NCBI GenBank assembly: GCA_946811695.1
Contig: OX328124.1
Location: 55,496,603 to 55,560,602 of the forward strand
Direction: 5' to 3'
DNA: 64,000 nucleotides
Source of the DNA: Gonocerus acuteangulatus
Lineage: Eukaryota > Arthropoda > Insecta > Hemiptera > Coreidae
Both the position numbers and the translations under genes were made by a program. Each line of letters starts with the position of its first letter. The stretch's first letter is position 1. The notes under the pieces were generated by a model. It had not been told where the DNA came from and ran no database searches. It worked only from the letters and a program-made list of their open reading frames with translations. This document shows positions 41,602 to 53,813 of this stretch, in pieces.

Positions 41602-41765
41602 GGCGCATCTACATCTAGGTCATTAGCGCCGACATCCGGGGTGCAGCGAGGAATTTTACCAGCGAGCCGTGGGATGATAAAATTCCTGCCGGAGGTTGGG
41701 AATCGAACCCACCATCTCCCGCTTATGAATCCAAGGCTCTAGCCATTAGACCACGGGAGACTCCT
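41561..41765 (-). mobile_element. tRNA-derived SINE, complete, with 13-bp target duplication
   Basis: Flanked by the perfect 13-bp repeat ATTATTAAATGAT (41548-41560 and 41766-41778). On the minus strand: a tRNA-like head with box A TGGTCTAATGGCTAGAGCC and box B GGTTCGATTCC, a body with GGCAGGAATTTTATCATCCC, the tail GTCGGCGCTAATGACC...GATGCGCCGT, and about 40 A. The head looks Glu/Asp-tRNA-like but is not assigned. The long duplication and poly(A) indicate LINE-mediated insertion. It defines the SINE family seen in fragments elsewhere. Confidence 0.95.
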
Positions 41766-41778
41766 ATTATTAAATGAT

Positions 41779-42529
41779 ATTTGTACAGTGGATTGTCCAT
41801 ATTAGAATGATGACTAAATGTAGAATTGCCTGAACCTCAATACTAATATATTCGGTATATGCGTTTAAAAGACTGAGATACAGACATTAAAGACATATTA
41901 TAATTCCAATTAAAAGATCAGTATTTTCTTCAAACAACAACGATTAAAATTCAAGAAAGTGATAGTGTTTGTTTCATGACCTTATGATCGAGATTGGAAA
42001 AAGAATCTTTATCGTAAACACCAATCAATCGAACATTATTACATCTGGCCTATTTAGTAATTAGTTATGTTAAGGAATATGATAACAACTATAGATGACG
42101 CCAAAAGCTTTAATATATTACATATATTAACGTCACATTTTTAAATGATGATTGCTGATCTCTAGGTAACGAAGCTAGTATTTTTAAAGCTACCAGATTG
42201 TTTTAAACAAAATATATAAAGCGTAATAAAAGTGTTATTGCCTCTTTGGCACTAGAACCCAGGCTAATTGTATGAACAATTATTACACGTGTGCAAAAAG
42301 TAATAATTTCTTTCATACATTGTCATGTTACTTTATACTTTCATGTTGTAGTTTCAGTCCAAAATATATTAAACCAAATGAACTCTTGGCTTTTTCCTGA
42401 CTTCGAATTCCAATTGCAAATTCAATATTCTCATTAACTTCAGTATTTACTCCATTAAAAATATAACGCTATGCCTCCTATCATTAGCCTTGGCTCAATT
42501 CTAAAGCTTAATTAACATGGTATGATATA
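41779..42529. other. Anonymous AT-rich sequence
   Basis: No recognised feature. Confidence 0.4.
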
Positions 42530-42890
42530 AAGCCGGTTAGCTCATTTTTATTCTCCAATTTAATGGAACGTTTCCGGCTTCATTGTCCTTCCTCAGGCAT
42601 AATATTGTAATTTCACAATTTTAAGTAATATTAGTTATGAATTATTACAAATGATTTTATTAAGTCATTAGATAATATCAATATCAAGTCATGTCTTCAA
42701 GCAATTATAGGGCCTTGCTTTATACCAAATAATGCCAACCTTCATCGATGAATTACAAGGAGTATTTCTAACACAGTAAATAATCATGATGGAAATATGG
42801 CTGGATCACTTAAAATTGTAAAATTACAGTATTATACCTGAAAAAGGCCAATGAAGTCCGAAAAATTGCATTAACTTCGATAAAAAAAAT
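42530..42890. repeat. Degenerate inverted pair with hammerhead-like cores
   Basis: About 42550-42620 on the minus strand reads GCCTGAGGAAGGACAATGAAG followed by CCGGAAACGTTCC. About 42830-42880 on the plus strand reads ACCTGAAAAAGGCCAATGAAG then TCCGAAAAATTGC. Both are variants of the CUGANGA...GAAAC hammerhead layout in opposite orientations, flanked by matching TAAAATTGTAAAATTACA-like sequence. Probably a relic of Penelope-type inverted terminal repeats. Confidence 0.5.
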
Positions 42891-43658
42891 TAACTTGGAA
42901 GATTCACTACTCATCTTTAAGTCTGCTCATTACATTAGCAGATAATTTAAAATTGGTATTCAATATTCCTCTCTCAAAAAATATGCAAAATTCCATTAAA
43001 ATAACGCAGCAAATATTTGCAGAGAGGAATCATATAGAAATATTTTGAAATATTAATTAAGAATTTGCCGTTATGTGAAATATTATCGCATTCGTGAACA
43101 GAATTATCACTGAAAACATTAATTTAAAACATACTAAATCTAGTCTTTTTTTTTTTTCTTATTTGAAATCAATAGAAGAGTGTTTAGTTGTTTAAAAGGA
43201 GAATACAGTAGTTTTCTGTAAAATATCCGTTCATAGTTATTATTAAAGTAAGTTAATAGGAATTTAATAGTGGTCATTAACCGCGAACAACCATAATCTC
43301 AGTAGAGAAGGAAATAGGAATGCACTCTTACTAAAGCAAAATAACACAGGGAACAACTAAACACTAACTTTGTAGGAACAATAAAGGAGTATAAGCAAAA
43401 AAAACAATTCTGAAACTTATTTAATAATGACCAAAAACAAGGATAATATTTATGACGAAGAAACTTGGACGCAATTACAAGTCATTAATAATGTGTTTTA
43501 AAGAAGAAAATAACAATAATTAATTCAACCAAATAATATCTTAAAAAATAATGTTTTGTAGAAGCACTAGGTTTTCCAAGAGGCCATGGCACACTTTGTC
43601 AAATAGTAAACCGTAAAAAGGAGGACATAAACTCAAACAAGAAGAATTAATGGTTCTA
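42891..43658. other. Anonymous AT-rich sequence
   Basis: No recognised feature. Confidence 0.4.
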
Positions 43659-43799
43659 TGATATCGACATGATTTTTTCACCGATTCATTTGTTTTATAG
43701 AGTAGATTAAAGGAAAAATATAATCGTTAAACAATAATTTATATTTCGTCAAATACATTCAAAAATATGCTTACGTCTTCAAGTAAACTAGTGTATCAA

Positions 43800-43841
<42 letters not shown>

Positions 43842-45281
43842 TGCATCTACTGCTGAGGTCATTAGCACCATTAAACTAGTGTAATACATTTTTTTACACC
43901 AAAAATAATAGCAGATTTAAAAACAGCAACCCAAGACACCCTAATGTAGCGAATATCATTGAAAACAAAAAATAATGATTTTTCCCAGTCTGGAAGAGAC
44001 TAAATTTGTAAGGGAAAAAGTAACGTGACGTTTTGAAATTCAATATCTCCCCTTGAGAAACCAATTTTTACGTCATTGAAATATTTCAAAAGAAGAAAGA
44101 CTCTTTTTTTTCTAACCATATAAATGACTATCGTATTATCTCAAAAGGTACTTGCAAAAAATAGGTTTCAAAATAAAAATAAAATGTAAACGTTTTTGTA
44201 CATAACGTCGATCCCAGAACACGTAGAAACACCCTGATTGGAGGGAAATGTGTCACATTAGGTCCTTTATTGACCATCCAAGTTTAGTTTAAATCGGGTA
44301 AATACTCTATGAAATATGGCCGGATTGTTGAATCTTTGACAAAATATTAAGTATTTTAAATCCCCTTAGGGAAATTTAAAATACATTTTTAATTATTTTT
44401 GTAATATTCCCAAAATTTGAATTTAGGGGTATTTCAATGTGCTAAAAGCGAATCTGACATCCGTTTTTAAATCAATTTTTTTTTATAATGGATAACTTTT
44501 AAATGTAGGTATATGGAATATTTTAACCGAATAATGACTTCTATAGAGTCGATGTAAAACAATTTTTTATTCAAAAACGGATGTCAGATTCGGTTTTAGC
44601 ACATTGAAAAACCGCTAAATTCAAATTTTGGTAATGTTAAAAAAATTTAAAAAAAATGTATTTTTATTTTCCCCTTAAAATTTTGTTAAAGATTCAGCAA
44701 TGCGGACATATTTCAAAGAGTATTTACCCGATTCAAACCAAACGTGGATGGCCAATAAGGGACCTAATGTGACACATTGCCATCCAATCAGGGTGTTTCT
44801 ACGTGTTCTGGGATCGACGTTATGTACAAAAACGTTTACATTTTATTTTTATTTTGAAACCCATTTTTTGCAAGTATCTTCTGAGATTATACAATAGTCT
44901 TTTATATGGTTAGAAAAAGGAGTCTTTCTTCTTTTGAAAGATTTCAATGACGTAAAAATCGGATTATCTTAAGGGGAGATATTGAATTTCAAAACGTCAC
45001 GTTACTTTTTCCCTTTCAAATTTTTAGTCTCTTCCAGACTGGGAAAAATCATTATTTTTTGTTTTCAATGATATTCACTACATTAGAGTTTCTTGGGGTG
45101 CTGTTTTTAAATCTACTATTATTTTTGGTATGCAAAAATGTATAATACAAGTTCACTTGAAAACGTAAGCATAATTTTGAATTTATTTTACGAAATTTAA
45201 ATTATTGTTTAACGATTATATTTTTCCTTTAATCTACTCTATAAAACAAATGAATTGGTGAAAAAATCATGTCGATATCAT
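43659..45281. mobile_element. Fold-back element (1.6-kb near-palindrome)
   Basis: Long inverted repeats: the left arm begins GATATCGACATGATTTTTTC and the right arm ends with its complement near 45281. The arms match through TCGTTAAACAATAA, AGTCTGGAAGAGACTAAA, AACGTGACGTTTTGAAATTC and ACACGTAGAAACACCCTGAT up to the centre near 44480-44540. The left arm is interrupted by a SINE fragment. Frames inside the arms are shadows of the repeat. No transposase; probably a non-autonomous fold-back DNA transposon. Confidence 0.85.
43795..43871 (-). mobile_element. 5'-truncated SINE inside the fold-back element
   Basis: Flanked by the 12-bp repeat TAAACTAGTGTA (43783-43794 and 43872-43883). On the minus strand it is ATGGTGCTAATGACCTCAGC, then AGTAGATGCAC, then poly(A). 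The right arm of the palindrome lacks it, confirming insertion after the fold-back arose. Confidence 0.88.
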
Positions 45282-47049
45282 TTTCTAAACTCGATATAAA
45301 AAAAAAAAGCCCTTTCAACCTATTTTATTTTATTTCTCGGCTCCTAAGGCGCATTGGACGGAACGCTCGGACACGTGTGGATTATTTTTCGATGTAGAAT
45401 CACCAGAAAAAAAAATGGTCAAGATCGGTGACCCCATCGCTGTATACTCCCCTTGTAAGTGCCTAGGAGTTCATGTGAGGCCGATGCAAAGGTTGGAGTT
45501 AATCCAGAGAACACCATCCAAAAAAGGGGCACCACTTATCTTATGCGGGAGTACGCATATATTAGCACTCACAGTAATCAGGCCTCTTTAACATTTTTAT
45601 TTAATTATATTAATAAAATATATTTGTGATTATTTCATAAACTCCAAAAACGTTATTTAAAATGTCTTAACCAAGATTGGAACTTATACAATGCTAATTT
45701 CGCATGATGGTTTTTATTAAACATCATTAGTCCTTGGGCTGGACAGGCAGCAAAAGGGCAGGATTCGCACACAAATGTTTGTGACATGTCACCCTCAAGC
45801 CGAAATCATCAGATGGTGTGCAAAAATACAACCAGATCAAATGAATGTCTGCATTACTACTGCACACCTCTCCACAGCAAGGAAATACGCAGCATGGAAA
45901 CTTCTTGTTAATAGATTTCGGGAACAAGTTATAGATTCCTTTTCAAAAATTAGTGTCTCACAAAAAGTCCACAATATCTGAAAGCGTACTCCCCAACCGA
46001 TGTTTCCAATATATGATACTCGTGAAATATTTTTGTATTGAAAAACTCTTCCATGGCAGAGTATGGAGTGAGGACATTTTTGTTCACAAGCTTCATAAGC
46101 ACATTTCCAAAGACAGTCATAAAATGTTCTACGCGAGATATAAGAACTAGTTGAACAACGGACTCTTCTATTAGGAATATTACCAAGACTGCCTTACCTT
46201 CATTGCTGTAATTCGTTTATGGCCAGAGGCCAGAGCTGGGAGTCACTCCGAGAGTTCAGAGGTTGGTGTCCATTATAATTAAAGTCACTCAAAAAAGACT
46301 CGCCAATCAGAAAAAAATGGCCCTTCATGAATATTATCAAATAATTTGATTACATTATGAAGCTAGTATGAAAATGTAGATGACTTCTGGGAAAACTCCC
46401 GGCAAAATTATAATAAAATAAACTCATATAACTAAATATTGAACTACTGATTTGACTATAACATCTTTTAAGTCGCTTCGTTCCCTTGCGGAGGACCTTC
46501 GATAAGTTTTTCAACTGAAAAGTTATTTCAACAGTAGAATCTGTTGATAATGTCTGGCAGTATAAATTTAAATATTTTTAGGTTTTGGGCACTGTTCCAC
46601 TAGTCCGAATTTGCTGGTTTTGGGAATAACACTGGCTCATTAGTACAGAATGAAATATATAAGATAATCTGTTTTTATTATAAGAATACTATAAAAATAT
46701 TTTGTCCAAGTATCTATTTTATTATCGGTACACTTTTTAGAGGTTCTCTAACGGAAACGAATGAAACCATTTTCAAAGCGAGATCTGTAACAATTATTGA
46801 GAAATTAGAATAAAACTAGTTTTTCTGGCTAATTTCGGTTTGTGTACATAAAGTCGTAGAATGCAGTTAAAATATTTTCTACGTGTTTAAAATGTATCCA
46901 AACTAAGATATTTAAATTTTTATAACGTTTGGAATTAGATAAGTATTAGAAAAAAATATTTTATTAACAGACATAAAATGTTTTGAAATATATGCGTATA
47001 TTTTCTTAAATGGTGGTGGCAAGTGGAAAGAGAACATTCGAAAGCATAA
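45282..47049. other. Anonymous region with unassigned open stretches
   Basis: About 45300-45590 is open for some 95 codons without an ATG near its start (SAPKAHWTERSDTCGLFFDV and onward). 45775-45981 is open on the plus strand (68 codons). Neither resembles a family I know, and neither has convincing splice sites. Confidence 0.3.
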
Positions 47050-47262
47050 TAAATTCTCTACAAAAAAGGCTCTAAAACATTTTTGGATTGGGCATGTGAT
47101 TCGGAGAAATAAGTGTTTATAACTCTGAAGTAAGTAACACTCCGTGTCAAGGATCGTGGGTTCCATTTCCACTTAGGGGTGCTGGCTTTTCTTTAGAAAA
47201 AAGAAAAGCATATCCTATCTATCCTGGCTAGAAAAGGGTGGTAACCTATAGATGACCCGTCC
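47050..47262 (+). repeat. SINE relic related to the 5S/tRNA SINE families
   Basis: GTGGGTTCCATTTCC is a degenerate box B. Downstream, GAAAAGGGTGGTAACCTATAG followed by ATGACCCGTCC matches the body of the 5S-derived SINE (AAAAGGGTGGCAACCTGTAG). No tail or target duplication. Confidence 0.4.
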
Positions 47263-50200
47263 TAAAATGTTTAGTTAATAATAATGGACGTTAAAATTTA
47301 AAGAAATTAAATAAACTCTGAAATTGGTAGTTTCGTTTATTTTAAGAGAAAAAAAAAACACCCCTTCCCTTTGTTTTTTATTACTTGTATATTTTTGTAA
47401 TTCCTTCTAGTGGCAAAATGAATTTAACAGAAAATCTCGATATGTAAAGAGAGAAAAAAAAAATTTCCTGTTCGAAATAGAGCTTTCAGAGCGGAATTCG
47501 TTGATGCCGTGTGAGTATTTTCTACTAATGTACTGCTGTTGGTTTCCTTCTTTAGAACGGGGTTTCTTTTTTCTCTAATTACCTCACTTCTTAATTTAAA
47601 AAAAAAATTAATTTAAGAGCAAAATGCGTACTCTAGCAAAACGAATTGCATTTTGTTATTTTTAATGGTGTTTTTCAAATTACATTTAATATTAGAATGA
47701 GAATTGTAGTAAAACAAGGTAAGAAAATAAGAAACGTATTGGCAATCGTGTATTCCTACAGCGAACGTTGAAAAGGCCGGGGGAGTCATTTCTGCTTAGG
47801 ATAGTGTCAGTTTCCTGTTGTGGCGCCTTAAATCTTCCATGCTCTTTGAGATTTTGTCAACTATATTGTTGAAATAAAGCATATTTGTCTATTTAAAAAC
47901 ATTACTCAAAGACCTCCCTTCTTTTAAATAGGTAACAATTTATTTGAAGGAAGTCATTGGAAATTCTGAAGATAATGTTTCTTTTTAAAATCAGGGAGTT
48001 TTTTACAAATTTTCCAGGTTTTTTACTAAGACCTAAAGGTTGCCTGATTCGTGTTTGGGGTATAATCTAAAATTTCAATCACTAGCCACTAATCTGAATG
48101 CAAAAATCCCTATCAGAAATGATTGGACATCCGTGAGGCAAAGTTCTCCTCCTCATCGCGCTAATGAAAGCTTGAATTTCAAGGCGAAACGTCGGCAAAA
48201 ATAAAATACATTTTCTTATATAAAGTTTTATTATGATATCAATCAACGATCTTCTCCGAAACAAAGATCCTTATGTTTTTCCTGGGACCACCATACGTCT
48301 AAATGTGGAATCCCTTCAGCGTTGCAGTATTTGGCACGGACAAACGTTAACACTCTCGGTGCGGGTGTCCTTTGGGAAACACAAATGAAACCACGATAGT
48401 TCTATACTTATCCCTTTTGGGTGTTGTGGAATATTTCAGGGAACGAAGAGATTTCTTCAACATTTTTTATAGATTTTTCATACATTAGTAAAGAAAAATC
48501 AGAAAAATGAGAAATTAGATGGAATTTTAAATGAATGAGCTGAACGCAGAAAATACGCTAGCCGAAGAAAGTATATAATATACCATTTGGCAATTGTAAT
48601 ACCTGCAACGAAAATATCTTCAGCTCAACTACGTAGTTAAGATCTATTTTCCTTACCGAAAAGAAAATTCCTAGTACTCGAACGAAAGAAACTATACAGA
48701 GAGCTGAGACCACGGCTGACTGAACATTAGCTCAACAGAGCGTGACAAGAACCAGCCGCAAATACTTTTCTCCAGGTGACTAAATATATATATTATTTCA
48801 TCAACAGCCTCAGAGTTGTTCGGTCATCTCCCTCACAGCTACAGTACGTTCATCCTCAATGTTCTTTAGAACCTTTAAGGTCGAAATAATAACCCCAAAA
48901 AGATCTGTATGAAATTTGGGTTTTGGTCATCGTTTTGGTTCTATCAGAAAACCAAATGTAGGAGGATTTGATGACATTATCATCTTTATAGAAGAAAAAT
49001 ACATTAAACAGATACATATTCGTTCTTCAAAGCCTTGCAAACTTATAAGGTGATATAACAACTAGTAATGTTTAAGGTATTTGTATTTTTAACCTAAGTC
49101 TTCATAACTTACAACTTTTAAAACGTTAAATCTTTAGTTGACACATATGAAGATTATTTAAGAAAATATTTCAAACTTCAGAAACTGCTTGGTTATTAAC
49201 CTTTTTGTTTAGCAAAAAATAAGATTACCTTTATGAAATAACCTCTAAAATTATATAATATACAAATAAATGCTCAATGACGAAGAGACCCACAAAAAAG
49301 GCGGGAGGACCTATGATCCTCTTTGTAAAAATAATTTTTATCTTTGCTTAGACCATCAAGGCTTTACATGTTTGATCGCTTTAATATGCTTTATTGTAGG
49401 GACGAAATAACAGAAAAGAAGAAAATTATCCAATGAACACCTAAAAGAATAGATCAGCAAGTATTTTATAAATTCATAGAATGCTCGACTTTTCTTCATA
49501 TTCAAGTCTCATAAATTAAGCTTGAATCTTCGGCGATACTGAACTTAAATAGGGGATTCGTCCACAATAGGTCATATGAACACTAATTATATTTCTTACT
49601 GTTTGAACAGTCGAAATATAATAACTCTAGATTTGTGAAAATATATTCATTCTCCTGAGAAAATTTAAGTGTGCATTAAACTGATGACCCACATAAACTT
49701 GTAAAGGAAGAACAAAGTTACCAACCGCTCGAACGAAAACGTATCCCGATACAATGACCAGACAAACCTAGATAACTGGCAACTGGACTGGAAAATAGTA
49801 CAAAGAACAGACTAAGGGCTGTGAAATATATACTTAAAGGCTGGTCTTCTTTATGGAGAAGGTCATGGCGCAAGAAGATCGTATTAGCCAGACTAGATAT
49901 CTGCCACAGCCGTGATATATAATGTCAGACAGAATCTGCCATTTATGAGAGAACCTTGCTACCCCAAAAGAGTACTTTACCAACTCCTTGGAGATGACAG
50001 CCACCACATTGATACAATACTCAAACACTTAACACATTTTTATATATATTGACGGGATCATTTCTTGTATCTAGTAGGCTGGATCGATAAATATTTCAAA
50101 AATCGTTTCACGAATAAAACCTCAATACTACGTTTCGTGGAACGATCAGTTAATTTTCATCAGGTTTCAGTTGCCGGATGCACTCAGTGATGACAGTAAT

Positions 50201-50642
50201 AGACACTGGGATGCTGACAGGCACTGCTTGGAACCCAGGTTATGAGGATCTCAGTTTAATGCCTTAGAAGGCATCTACATGGAAGGTGAAAACAAATGGA
50301 TCAATATCACTCTGTAGGTTGATTCTTTAGTTACAATTGGAGGTGGTTAGTTACTACTGGAATTTATTAATAAGCAAGACTTGAAAAATAATCATACTAC
50401 TTTTGGATGCGACTATAGAGGGAGAAAGATGAAGCCACCTATACCAATTTTCGTACAGTTTTTTTTATTTTAAGATTCGTGAATCTCCAACGAGAAGTGA
50501 TTGGTATGTTGTGTGTTTCAGCAACCCATTGCAAATGGACAGCAAAACAATAATAAGTTGTTTTCTTCTAGGGAGGTTAGATAGTGATTTGGTCCTGGCT
50601 GATTTGACAATCATATACGAGGAGCTCCTGACATTCTATATC

Positions 50643-50683
<41 letters not shown>

Positions 50684-50994
50684 CTCATTTGATGTCAAAT
50701 TCGGTAATTGTCACAAATTGTAATGCAAACCGTTTATGAGTCTCAAAACTTTAATGACTTGTTAAGAGCTTATTATAAAACCGAAAGCAGCGTATTCGAT
50801 ATCAGCAGTGCCGCATGAGATACCCTAAATCTTATCTTGGGTTGAGTTACAGAAGGGCACAGTCATCGACTGAATCTGTGCGATAAGCCGTAATATTCAA
50901 GAAACTAGTTGAAAGCCTTATATCTGCTATTGACTAAACAGATAAGCGGACAGTTCAATATGTGTATCTACTGGTGTATGTTCTCTGTCCGCAG
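47263..50994. other. Anonymous region upstream of the lipocalin-like exon
   Basis: No gene recognised. About 47760-47870 is a diverged copy of 15665-15770. About 48165-48200 (GCTTGAATTTCAAGGCGAAACGTC) resembles a degraded hammerhead/Penelope terminal motif. 50055-50150 resembles 27570-27650. A poly(A) run lies at 50645-50680. An upstream 5' UTR exon of the lipocalin-like gene could be here but was not identified. Confidence 0.4.
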
Positions 50995-51120
50995 ATGATG
51001 CTCCGTCCAAAGAATCTCATGATTCTGCTATTTGCAATGTTCTCTGCGGTATCAGCTGTCAACGAAGCCGTCATCAGGTGTTCGGGGCTTCATCCACAGC
51101 AAAGCATGGACTTAGATCAG
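50995..51120 (+). CDS. Lipocalin-like secreted protein, first coding exon
   Basis: A 126-bp exon. The acceptor TTCTCTGTCCGCAG ends at 50994, immediately before ATG ATG, implying a non-coding upstream exon. The donor CAG|GTGAGC is at 51120/51121. The encoded N-terminus has a signal peptide (MMLRPKNLMILLFAMFSAVS then AV), followed by IRCSGLHPQQSMDLDQ. It ends in phase 0, which joins in frame to the exon at 61279, giving DLDQ-VLGMWYAVEVV with the lipocalin G-x-W motif right after the junction. The mature protein would be exported. I recall conserved insect/arthropod lipocalin-like proteins with a CxGLHP N-terminus; this is memory. Confidence 0.8.
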
Positions 51121-52573
51121 GTGAGCACTATTATTTTACTTATATTCTTTCTTTTCCTATGAAAAATCAATATCTTACTAAAAATATTTCTTATTTTTAG
51201 ACGTTTCAAATCAATAAACAAAATGAAAATAGTCGCCCTAAATATCGCCCAAACAAATATAAACTCACAGGCCGAAACGAACAAACAAGTAACAGTTCCC
51301 GATAGCCCAGAAACTGCACGGCTTACATAGAGCTACGTTGGGTACAGTACCCATTATCAGGTCTGGAATCTCACAGATATCCTAGCATGGAATATAACCG
51401 TTTTTATGTCCACTCAAAACACTTCAGTCATTTAATATTTATTGGAACCAAAAAATAAACGTACGGTAGTTTTTACAAATGGTTAAGGAAGAAAAAAATG
51501 TACATTAACAAACTAACTAAAAAAACAAAATTTAAAAAAATAAGAACCCCCAGATGTGTCGCGAAAAACCCTCCCTGGTAGTGTAGTAATGCCACCATAA
51601 TATTTTACAGACTTTCAAAACTCTATCTACGAGCTTTCATGTTTTTTAGTACCAAAAGCTGTTTGAACAGTATTATAACATCACACATAGCGATTGAAAT
51701 TAAAATATAAAATAAATCAATCTAAAACATAAAAAGGGTAAATTACAATAACCATAAAAATTATAATCGATTTTTTATTTCATTAATATTAGAAGAAAAA
51801 TATCAATAAAATGATAAAAGAAACTCGGAAGATACAGGGAAAACCCCACGGATGGATCATGACCCAAAAGAGCCCTAATGATGGCACAGGGGTTCCGAAA
51901 AACGTTTTTCTCTTCTATCGCCTTAAAATATACCTCTACTCATATTACAGAAAAAAACGCGGTTAAAAGTTTATTAATAAACATGAGTGGTTTATAGGAC
52001 AAATGTTACTCAATCATTAAAAAACTAGCTACTAGTTTTAACGTTTTTGAGGAATTTAAATAAAGATTTAAAAATAAATTTGTAGTAAAATAAAAATTAA
52101 ATTTACATTATTAACTGATAGTCCAGTCACCTAAGACAAAAAAAGGGGCAAAAATCGCAATAAAACTTTGGGGAGTTGTTCGGGGCCACCCCTGTAGTGT
52201 GTACCCAATTTGTCAGCTTCGAAAGAACTGCGAAACAGTCGAAAAACATTAAAAGTTTTGGATATTTTTTTGTTTTTTTCTTATAGCTTCTAAACCCTGC
52301 ATCGTAAAACAATTTGTATTCTTTGCTTTTTAAAAGTAGATCAAATTTAAAAACTTGTGGTGCTAAAACAAACTTTTTAGGTAGAATAACTTCCAAGATA
52401 CAGCTGTTCAAAGTTTGGCTACTTTTCCAAAAATATGCAAAATTTAACTATCAGGTGTGTTTGGAGGGATATGCAGGCCGGAATAATCATCTTACAAAAT
52501 ACTTCTGAGAAAATTTTATTAGCTTCAATTGAAGCGCAATTCGACGTCTATAGGCCCAGTGGGTGTCTAATTA

Positions 52574-53813
52574 TCTTTAAATACCAAACAACGTACTTCT
52601 TGGGACATACTGGTCCTGGCGAATAGCAAGAACCATTACAGCCAGTTCAAAAGTTTTTTTCTGTGTTTTTTTTTTGCTTTTTGAGTGGCCTGGGGGGTGG
52701 AGAAAGTGGTAGATGGGGGGAGGTACGTGGTAGTGGTGAAATGGGGGGGGGTCAAAAACCCCACCATAACTAGTGGTGTCGAGTCCCCTGTGACCCATAT
52801 TTTAAATTGATTGTTTTAGGTAATGTAATTTAAAAAAATAATTATGAACAGTAATAGTTATTGAAATACTTGTCGTTTATTAAAATAATACAATACTTAT
52901 CAAAATTTACATCAAAAAAGGAATCATAGCTGATTTATTTTTTTCGCCCAAGGATTTATTGGTATCTAAGACAAACTCCATTGTCGTCAAAATGCTAGGA
53001 GATAAAAATGAAAGTGGCAGACAATTAGAAATAATTAAATGGCAAAGATCGAATAAACAAATACATTCGGGTCAATATGACCCAAGGCAAGTATTTAAAT
53101 GTTAAAGATACAAAGAGTTGAAAATAATAAGTTTAAAATAGTGCAGTAATTACATTGATAGTGGAACCGCAATATTATTGAGTGGCCTGTTGCAATTAAT
53201 AATACCTCTGTTCGATATTTTTGATCCCCCCCCATGTTACCACTACCACATACTATTCGCCAGGCTCAGCCAGTCCAAACAAGGACGTTGTTTAGTTTTT
53301 AAACATAACTAGTCACCCACTGGGCCTATAGACTGCATTATTTGGAATTAATACTCGTATGATCCTTAAGTTTTTTTTTTTATTTTGCCTTATTAAATAT
53401 AAACTATATAAATTTGAATTTTGTAAAAGTTCTCCTTTTAACATCTTCAACTTCAACTCAGTACTATTCATTTTAAAGAATTTTTTATGTAATTTGGATA
53501 AGTATTGTATTATTTAAATAAACGACAAGTATTTCAATAACTATTAGTGTTTATAATTTTAAATTACATTACCCAAAACAATCAATTTAAAATATGGGTC
53601 ACAGGGGACTCGACGCCACTAGTTATGGTGGGTTTTTGACCCCCCCCCCATCTCAACACTGCCACATCCCTCCCCATCTACCCCTTTTTCTACACCCCAG
53701 TCCACTCAAAAAGCAAAAAAACACAGAAAAAGACGTTTGAACGGACTGTAATGGTTCTTGCTATTCGCCAGAACCAGCATGTCCCAACAAGTACGTTGTT
53801 TGGTATTTAAAGA
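52574..53813. mobile_element. Nested TA-target fold-back element (1,240 bp)
   Basis: Ends TCTTTAAATACCAAACAACG and its inverse, flanked by TA (52572-52573 and 53814-53815). The right arm of the host transposon preserves the uninterrupted site (CTAATTACACAGG), proving insertion and TA duplication. Arms of about 270 bp include CCTGGCGAATAGCAAGAACC, the G-run/C-run stretch and CAGGGGACTCGAC...ATGGGTCACAGGGG-type sequence. A further degraded copy of the right end sits inside at about 53215-53335. No coding. Confidence 0.85.

Noticed and set aside
44700..44897. 65-codon open frame starting MRTYFKEYLPDSNQTWMANK
   Set aside because: It lies inside the right arm of the fold-back and mirrors non-coding sequence in the left arm.
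48165..48200. A third functional hammerhead
   Set aside because: GCGAAACGTC is present, but the CUGANGA core is degraded to TTGAATT, so it is listed only as a possible relic.
52127..52411. Minus-strand 94-codon frame ending WVHTTGVAPNNSPKF
   Set aside because: It is the inverted terminal arm of the 52119-56297 transposon; the same reading appears in the right arm in the opposite direction.
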